From CAWVWF01 sp963933885 (GTDB lineage Bacteria; Bacteroidota; Bacteroidia; Flavobacteriales_C; GCA-002722245), in assembly GCA_963933885.1 (NCBI GenBank), contig CAWVWF010000139.1, forward strand, positions 1 to 9,633: a stretch of 9,633 nucleotides of DNA, read 5' to 3'. The position numbers and the translations under genes were made by a program. Position 1 is the stretch's first letter, and the number at the start of each line of letters is the position of its first letter. The notes under the pieces were generated by a model. That model searched no databases. It was not told the origin of the DNA and saw only the letters and a list, made by a program, of their open reading frames with translations. This document shows positions 5,601 through 9,633 of the stretch, in pieces.

Positions 5601-8453
5601 GGTGGATTAATGGGAACATCAGCAACTTATGATAGATTTTTTTACTGTGTTTCCAGACATGATGTTGATGCAAATCAGAGATTCTTCCGTGAAGATTGTG
5701 CAAGCAATGAATACGACGCATATGTAGCATGGGGAGGTACCGATGATGTGATTTTTGACGTTGGAAATAGTACTGACGGACAAGGAAGAAGTCGAGGTAG
5801 TTTTTCTGACTATGGAAACTATTATTTATTTGGACTAACATCTGATGAAACTGCTGCAAATACTCCTAGTGGCTCAAAAAAACAAATTTTAAGTAACAAT
5901 ACCTCTTTAGATACTCAAAATCCTACCGTCAATAATTCAATTACAGGAAATGGAAGCACAATGTACTTAGGATCAGGAAACAACGCGGAATACTGGGATG
6001 GGACAATTTGTGAAGCTATTTGGTTTAGCGATGCGATTTCCGAAACAGATGAAGATAAAGTTCAAACCTACTTGGCTGTTAAGTATGGAATTACCCTTGC
6101 TGGTGAAGATTATACAGCTTCTGCCGGAACTGTTATTTGGGATAACGCTACTTATTCCGCTTATCATTATGATATAGCTGGATTGGGTCGTGATAATGTA
6201 TCTGGTCTTCACCAAAAAATAGGGAAATCAGTAGAATCAGATGCAATAGTAACCATGTGTACTGAAGCAATTGGAACAACTAATGCAGGAATAACTACCG
6301 CGGTAACTGATCAAGCCTATCTACTTTGGGGGAATAATAACGCCACAACATCTGCTCACGATGATTTACCTGCTGGCTATACCGGTAGACTATACAAAGA
6401 ATGGGTTGTTGAAATGACTGGGACCGTTGCCGATGTGCATGTGGAAATTGATATCTCTAGTGAAAAATTAGGAGGAGATGCTGCAGCAGATTTTTACTTA
6501 CTAACGGATGCCGATGGCGATTTTACTTCAGGAGCCAGTGCAACTGTAGCCACCACTTTTTCATCCAACAAAGTTACATTCAATGATATTGATTTTACAG
6601 ATGGGCAATACTTTACCCTTGCAACAATTCAACCAGGTCCAGGTGGAGTTTCCAATGGTTTATTACTCTGGATGAAAGCCGATGATCAGGCGCACAATAC
6701 AGGTACAACATTAGCTACCGATGGGCAAACGGTAGACAACTGGGAAGATCAATCTACGCATGATTTTGATGCCGATGATAGTGGCGGTACAGGTCCGGAT
6801 TGGGATGCCGATGGTATAAACTACAACCCAGCGCTTGATTTTACGGGAGGCGCATCTGGAGAACCATTAGACATTCCAGCTGGAATTTTGGAAGGTGGTA
6901 CTAAAACAGCTTTGTACGCTTATACAGTTTGTGCTACCGATTTAGATCAAACTCAAGGTCTTTTCTATCAGCAAAGTAATGTATCTAGTGTCAACCAGCA
7001 TTATGCTTTTATTCCTCGCTGGAGTGATGGTAGTGCATACTATGACCACTATTCAAATACTACAGGAAGAATAACAAACTCATCTGGAGTTACTTTGGGT
7101 CAACCCCATTTGTTTTCCTTAATGAGTGATGGAGCTGATATGGAAATGAGAAGGGATGGTACTTCTCTAGGGACAAGTACACAAAATGGTACTGTAACAG
7201 AAACCACAAACTATCCTTTTTATATTGGTACTCGATATAACAACACAGGTAATTACTTCGATGGAAAACTCGCGGAGTTAATTATTTTGGATCATATTCC
7301 CACCACCCAAGAAGAAGATCAAATAGAATCGTACTTAGCCATGAAATATGGTATTACCATGGCTGGAACCACAACCCTATTTGATGCCGATGGAACCACA
7401 GTTTATGCAGATGACGCTACTTACGATGATGGATTTGTAGCAATTGGAAGAGATGATATTTCCGAATGGGATCAACGCCAATCCAAATCAATTGAAACCG
7501 ATGCCGTTTTAACTTTATCAACAACAACCATCGCAGCCACCAATGCCGCTAACGGAACACAAATAGCTGTAAACAATTCCATCCTATTCGCAGCCCACAA
7601 CGATGGTGCAGCCGATGTAAGTACTTCGGAATTACACGCCACTTTTGCCGAAAGATTTACACGTGAATGGAAGGTTGGAGAAATAGGTACTGTTGGAGGT
7701 GTACTAGTTGAAATGGATATTACAGGATTAGCTTTTACTAACGAAGTGGCTGCCAACTTTGGTTTAGTTATCGATGATGATGGTGATTTTACAGGAGGAA
7801 CGCAATCCTATGCTATTGCCGATGATTTAACGTCCGATAAAGTTACCTTTAACAGCGTAGACTTTACTGATGGGAAATACTTCACATTAATGAACTCAGC
7901 TTCTGCTTTACCTGTTGAATTATTAGCGTTTAATGTTGAAGCAGAAGGGTGTTTTGCTCATCTTACTTGGACAACAGGTTCGGAGCTAAACAACGATTTC
8001 TTCCAAATACAATATTCCTACGATGGAAATACTTGGACAGATTTAGATAAGGTTTATGGTGCAGGAAATAGCGAAGAAGTAATAAACTATAGTTACTATG
8101 ATTTCAGTTGTTTCCATAACACTACAGTTTATTATCGTTTAGTTCAAACCGATTTTGATGGTACTGAAACTAATTCCAACGTTAGAAACTTAAACTTAGA
8201 AAGTCCTTATGCGATTAAACTCTTTCCTAACCCTGCTAAAGATCAAGTAACAATTGATCTTCAGGCTAATTTATTGGATAAACCTGCTGTGGCTATTATA
8301 AGAAACATCCTTGGTCAGGAAGTAATGAGACAAGAACTTTCCAACGGTTCAAACACCATTGATGTTAGTTTATTATCTCAAGAAGCTTATCTGGTAAAAG
8401 TAGTAGTTCCTAACCAATTGCCGTATCACACAAAGTTGATATTGGTGAAGTAA
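2637..8453 (+). CDS. Giant T9SS-secreted protein with four tandem LamG-like modules
   Basis: The protein has 1938 residues from ATG 2637. A TTG 54 bp upstream is in frame but would put 18 polar residues before the signal peptide, so ATG is preferred. Residues 1-31 are a signal peptide ending FSVSAQ. Four modules start with PGGVS near residues 33, 482, 909 and 1335. Each has about 210-250 residues of LamG/concanavalin-like jelly-roll (WLKAD or WMKAD, WHDQSG, FDGTLAE, YLAxKYGIT), then about 200 residues beginning near AGLGRD or AIGRD and QKxSKS. That second half carries DADGDF-like acidic loops at about 438, 865, 1291 and 1713. Modules 2 and 3 are most alike; module 4 lacks the Cys of the AIVTMCTEAIG stretch. 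A linker domain follows (LPVELLAF, about 1758-1857), then the T9SS sorting tail (LFPNPAKDQVTIDL to the C-terminal ILVK). It probably crosses the outer membrane by T9SS and stays at the surface or is released. Adhesion or glycan binding is inferred; no catalytic site was recognised. Confidence 0.9.
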   Translation: MIRPNKTSNKFTQQPLLVLLLLLFTFSVSAQSPGGVSGNNLLWMKADTETYEDASPGTDATEDTDDVLQWHDQSGNSHDAIYATGSYPHYDEDAFNFNPGLVFTQSSSEYLQIENGIFDGNTLTGVSAYVVTSHSTATHGAVFNEPLLNTEDIFFLAPWSTDDIFWQVGNATVGSGRATDATWEASSDETQYIWSMGNNSSNATSAGEEQYIRLDGHIVDTQDGYDASAVGNSDHFYIGKWETSTSEFNGTIAELIVYDKILSATEEIQVQSYLALKYGITLNDDADNDASFGDVVTGTLHEGDYLAADGTTEIWDYDNDKLFHFDVAGIGADATSGLDQRISKSRNSDAIVTMCTEAIGTLNSGIGTALTDDAYLLWGNNNATSSAGDDLPTGYTGRLQKEWIVKMTGTVSNVHVEFDIADLGLAGDAAGDFYLLTDADGDFTASATATVATSFSGNKVTFDDFNFTDGQIFTLATTQAAPGGVSSNIRAWLKSDGEAYSDAGSTLNTNATEVQEWHDESGYSRDFTDNAGTGPDWDEDAINFNPGVDFVSGSSENLELSGGLMPTTDIFDMNCYAVFKTDIDQQQSLFWEDCVSSDFYVLHVWNDEDFYLYVGNITDGQGLSRVDWGGTYGTYHIGAFTADETTTTPSGNKRQIMLDNTSLEVGNPSANHSATGENETFYLGSQVNTNYFDGTLAEIIWYDDALTETEEDKVQSYLAVKYGITLAAEDYTASDGTVIWDYSANTAHHFDIAGLGRDNVSGLHQKISKSNSTDAIVTMCTEAIGSTNAGISTTLTNDAYLLWGNNNATTPAGDDLPSGYYGRLDKEWVVEMTGTVSNVHVEFDISSDILHLAGDAAGDFFILTDADGDFTSGATATAASSFAANKVTFNDINFTDGHFFTLATQQGGPGGVSSHLQVWLKADAEAYSDAGSTLNTNATEVQEWHDQSGGTYDFTDNAGVGPDWDEDALNFNPGVDFVSASSENLELSGGLMGTSATYDRFFYCVSRHDVDANQRFFREDCASNEYDAYVAWGGTDDVIFDVGNSTDGQGRSRGSFSDYGNYYLFGLTSDETAANTPSGSKKQILSNNTSLDTQNPTVNNSITGNGSTMYLGSGNNAEYWDGTICEAIWFSDAISETDEDKVQTYLAVKYGITLAGEDYTASAGTVIWDNATYSAYHYDIAGLGRDNVSGLHQKIGKSVESDAIVTMCTEAIGTTNAGITTAVTDQAYLLWGNNNATTSAHDDLPAGYTGRLYKEWVVEMTGTVADVHVEIDISSEKLGGDAAADFYLLTDADGDFTSGASATVATTFSSNKVTFNDIDFTDGQYFTLATIQPGPGGVSNGLLLWMKADDQAHNTGTTLATDGQTVDNWEDQSTHDFDADDSGGTGPDWDADGINYNPALDFTGGASGEPLDIPAGILEGGTKTALYAYTVCATDLDQTQGLFYQQSNVSSVNQHYAFIPRWSDGSAYYDHYSNTTGRITNSSGVTLGQPHLFSLMSDGADMEMRRDGTSLGTSTQNGTVTETTNYPFYIGTRYNNTGNYFDGKLAELIILDHIPTTQEEDQIESYLAMKYGITMAGTTTLFDADGTTVYADDATYDDGFVAIGRDDISEWDQRQSKSIETDAVLTLSTTTIAATNAANGTQIAVNNSILFAAHNDGAADVSTSELHATFAERFTREWKVGEIGTVGGVLVEMDITGLAFTNEVAANFGLVIDDDGDFTGGTQSYAIADDLTSDKVTFNSVDFTDGKYFTLMNSASALPVELLAFNVEAEGCFAHLTWTTGSELNNDFFQIQYSYDGNTWTDLDKVYGAGNSEEVINYSYYDFSCFHNTTVYYRLVQTDFDGTETNSNVRNLNLESPYAIKLFPNPAKDQVTIDLQANLLDKPAVAIIRNILGQEVMRQELSNGSNTIDVSLLSQEAYLVKVVVPNQLPYHTKLILVK
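2733..7904 (+). repeat. Four tandem coding repeats of about 1.26-1.35 kb
   Basis: Repeat units begin at about 2733, 4080, 5361 and 6639. Units 2 and 3 share long stretches of near-identical DNA. For example, ACCAACGCCACTGAAGT occurs in both (near 4160 and 5440), and GATGCCGATGGAGATTTTAC is shared by units 1 and 2. Unit 1 is about 20 codons longer, mainly in its middle. Units 1 and 4 share the LLWMKAD variant, units 2 and 3 the WLKxD variant. The pattern fits growth by internal duplication and makes copy-number change by recombination plausible. Confidence 0.85.
8208..8450 (+). other. T9SS type A C-terminal sorting domain of the giant protein
   Basis: The last 80 or so residues carry the usual Bacteroidota marks: YAIKLFPNPAKDQVTIDL, then NILGQEVMRQELSNGSNTID, then an AYLVKVVV strand and a basic C-terminal ILVK. 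In this family the domain is the signal for the type IX translocon and is normally removed or swapped for an anchor at the cell surface. No T9SS component genes lie in the window. Confidence 0.88.
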
Positions 8454-8471
8454 TTTTTTATTTTGTTATAC

Positions 8472-8567
8472 TTACGCTGGCGCAAGGCTGTACCTTGTGT
8501 CCCACACAGTAACCACAACAGATCACTTTGACCATCCTACACACGTAAGGCACAGCCTTGCTAAGGA
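8472..8567 (+). repeat. REPIN-like repeat B, copy 2
   Basis: This copy starts 19 bp after the giant-protein stop. The left arm GCAAGGCTGTACCTT (8482-8496) and the right arm AAGGCACAGCCTTGC (8547-8561) are inverted repeats with a single mismatch, the A at 8492, which also weakens the left mini-hairpin. The spacer keeps CCCACACAGTAACCACAACA. The C repeat follows directly. Confidence 0.8.
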
Positions 8568-8570
8568 AAA

Positions 8571-8609
8571 AACACAAGTTACGCTCCGCTAAACTTGCGC
8601 TAGCGGTGT
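8571..8609 (+). repeat. Repeat C, copy 1 (interleaved inverted repeats)
   Basis: Two pairs of 6-bp complementary arms interleave. CAAGTT (8575-8580) pairs with AACTTG (8592-8597), and CCGCTA (8586-8591) pairs with TAGCGG (8601-8606). This order could form an H-type pseudoknot in single-stranded nucleic acid, or two alternative hairpins. The right end CGCTAGCG is itself palindromic. It also mirrors the left end of repeat B: the complement of CTTGCGCTAGCG matches CGCTGGCGCAAG at 11 of 12 bases. B plus C may therefore be one element of about 135 bp (8473-8607) with inverted ends. Confidence 0.65.
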
Positions 8610-8615
8610 ATTCAG

Positions 8616-8670
<55 letters not shown>

Positions 8671-8672
8671 CG

Positions 8673-8767
8673 TACGCTGGCGCAAGGCTGCGCCTTGTGT
8701 CCCACACAGTAACCACAATGGATCACTTTGGCTCTCTTCCCCACGTAAGGCGCAGCCTTGCTAAGGA
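8673..8767 (+). repeat. REPIN-like repeat B, copy 3
   Basis: The left arm GCAAGGCTGCGCCTT (8682-8696) and right arm AAGGCGCAGCCTTGC (8747-8761) are a perfect 15-bp inverted repeat. Compared with copy 1, the loop TGT has become TGC and the opposite loop ACA has become GCA, so the arms remain complementary. The spacing between arm starts is 65 bp, as in copy 2. It is followed by the split C copy 2 and then the transposase gene. Confidence 0.8.
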
Positions 8768-8771
8768 AAAA

Positions 8772-8861
8772 AACACAAGTTACGCTCCGCTCTCCGAGCC
8801 GAAGGCGAATCTTGAATTCCATTGAAAAAAAGTATATATGAATAAACTTGCGCTAGCGGTA
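8772..8861 (+). repeat. Repeat C, copy 2, split by 52 bp
   Basis: The left half, ACACAAGTTACGCTCCGCT, ends at 8791. The right half, AAACTTGCGCTAGCGGTAT, begins at 8844 and reaches the last base before the RAYT stop codon. In copy 1 the two halves are continuous. The 52 intervening bases (8792-8843) contain a short ClaI-free AT-rich tail with seven A and no recognisable feature. On the transposase strand the CGCTAGCG palindrome comes within a few bases after the TGA. Confidence 0.65.
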
Positions 8862-9413
8862 TCAACCGGCATCCATTAGCTCAACATCTACCAAACCTTT
8901 AATACCATAATAATCCCCAGCACTACTATAAACATAATCTTCAGCTGCTTTTACTAATCCATTTACAACTGGATTGTTATGAATATAATCCAGTTTTTGA
9001 TCAATAACTATATTACTATACAATTCTATCGGATGATTATCTTGCTGCCAAAATTGAAAGTGTTTATTATTACTATTCTTTGCTCCTGCCCTACCGAACA
9101 AATAAAGTAACCATTCTTGTCTACTCTCAATATCTTCTTGAATACTTTTTAGAATGGTTTTAGAAGTATGTCTTTTAAAGTCTCTTATAACATTAGATAA
9201 ATTGTTATGATCTGCTTTAGCTATTAGATGAATATGGTTACTCATAAGTACCCAACTAAATATAACTAATCCCTTTTCTTTCACGCAGAAATTTAGACTT
9301 TCTACTATTATTTGTCGATAACGATCTCTTGTAAACACATCAATCCATCCTACTACAGAAAATGTTAAAAAACATAGTGCTTCTGGATCTCTGATTTTGT
9401 ATTTAACTGACAT
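8862..9413 (-). CDS. REP-associated tyrosine transposase (RAYT), Y1/HUH family
   Basis: This 183-residue protein has the features of the Y1_Tnp (IS200-like) superfamily and specifically RAYTs. FLTFSVVGWIDVF lies near residues 15-27. The HUH metal-binding motif is SNHIHLI, with His60 and His62. DFKRHTSK lies at 78-85 and FWQQDNHPIEL at 121-131. YIHNNPVVNGLV starts at Tyr143, the likely nucleophile, and DYVYSSAGDYYG completes the domain. The family cuts and joins single-stranded DNA at REP hairpins through a 5'-phosphotyrosine link and is thought to spread REPs and REPINs. The length is normal and the motifs intact, so it is probably functional. It is convergent with the giant-protein gene. B/C repeats lie on both sides: copy 3 plus split C at its 3' end, and a half B plus C at 9550-9606 upstream. 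It has no IS ends of its own. The start is the ATG at 9413-9411. Confidence 0.92.
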   Translation of the reverse strand: MSVKYKIRDPEALCFLTFSVVGWIDVFTRDRYRQIIVESLNFCVKEKGLVIFSWVLMSNHIHLIAKADHNNLSNVIRDFKRHTSKTILKSIQEDIESRQEWLLYLFGRAGAKNSNNKHFQFWQQDNHPIELYSNIVIDQKLDYIHNNPVVNGLVKAAEDYVYSSAGDYYGIKGLVDVELMDAG

Positions 9414-9549
9414 TGTTTGAAGGTATTTGAAAAAGGATGGGAAGTGTTAGTGGTGTGGGTTTATGATTGGTATTTGACTTTGGTGGATGGCTTTTGGTAG
9501 CAGCTATAATTAATGTGTTTAAAAAATAGCGTTGGTTAGGCTTTCGCAC
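9414..9549. other. RAYT upstream region
   Basis: This spacer separates the transposase start from the partial B/C repeat. On the minus strand I find no TAnnTTTG box and no inverted repeat of note. The stretch is mixed in composition, with GT-rich plus-strand runs (9445-9490). It presumably carries the transposase promoter, which cannot be located by eye. Confidence 0.4.
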
Positions 9550-9606
9550 CTTAAGGCACAGCCTTGCCAAGGAAGAATCACAAGTTACGCTTCGCTAAAA
9601 CTTGCC
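9550..9606 (+). repeat. Partial B (right half) plus partial C repeat
   Basis: The right B mini-hairpin TTAAGGCACAGCCTTGCC (9551-9568) is followed by AAGGAAGAATCACAAGTTACGC-like C sequence. The CAAGTT (9581-9586) and AACTTG (9599-9604) arms are kept. The B left half is absent. The C right end TAGCGG is also missing, because the sequence turns to CCTTTAC after AACTTG. This copy lies upstream of the transposase gene, so repeat copies bracket it. The last 27 bases of the window show nothing further. Confidence 0.7.
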
Positions 9607-9633
9607 TTTACTTTGTATTGATGATAATATCTT

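Noticed and set aside
3035..7756. Several open frames of 61-103 codons on both strands within the giant gene
   Set aside because: They are shadows of the repetitive coding sequence, reappear at equivalent places in the repeats, and show no protein motif.
8792..8843. Terminator for the RAYT gene (T7 run on the minus strand)
   Set aside because: The T run lies about 30 bases past the CGCTAGCG palindrome with no adjoining stem, so the usual stem-plus-T layout is missing.
8862..9413. Complete IS200/IS605 insertion sequence
   Set aside because: The motifs fit a RAYT rather than canonical IS200 TnpA. There is no TnpB, and the flanks are REP-like repeats shared with other loci, not private IS ends.

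Overview
The window looks like the chromosome of a member of the Bacteroidota, most likely a marine or environmental Flavobacteriia. The basis is AT-rich coding DNA, a Crp/Fnr regulator of the Bacteroidota type, a type IX secretion (T9SS) C-terminal sorting domain on a giant surface protein, and no Shine-Dalgarno sequences. No genus can be named from the sequence alone.

Layout. (1) Positions 1-555, minus strand: a Crp/Fnr-family regulator cut by the window edge, with an apparent TTG start. (2) 556-901: divergent intergenic region with a 14-bp palindrome and a possible 24-codon ORF. (3) 902-1981, plus: a prokaryotic ionotropic glutamate-receptor-like channel (GluR0 type) with a K+ selectivity filter. 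(4) 1982-2636: a repeat-rich intergenic region with two families of GC-rich hairpin repeats (called A and B here), a possible 25-codon ORF, and an operator-like repeat cluster before the next gene. (5) 2637-8453, plus: a 1938-residue secreted protein with four tandem modules of about 425-450 residues, each a LamG-like jelly-roll followed by a second conserved domain, then a linker domain and the T9SS tail. (6) 8454-8861: two more B repeats, each followed by a third repeat (C), separated by a 55-bp ACTT microsatellite. (7) 8862-9413, minus: a REP-associated tyrosine transposase (RAYT). (8) 9414-9633: the RAYT upstream region, ending with another partial B plus C repeat.

The most interesting system is the RAYT with its presumed substrates. 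The B repeats have REPIN architecture: two mini-hairpins in inverted orientation that can also pair with each other over 15 bp, separated by about 50 bp. Copies lie on both sides of the transposase gene, and others lie 3' of the channel and giant-protein genes. Base changes between copies are matched in both arms. The A family is a separate hairpin repeat with its own compensatory change. The Crp regulator, channel and giant surface protein show no operon link to each other; they appear to be host genes whose 3' flanks have been colonised by the repeats.
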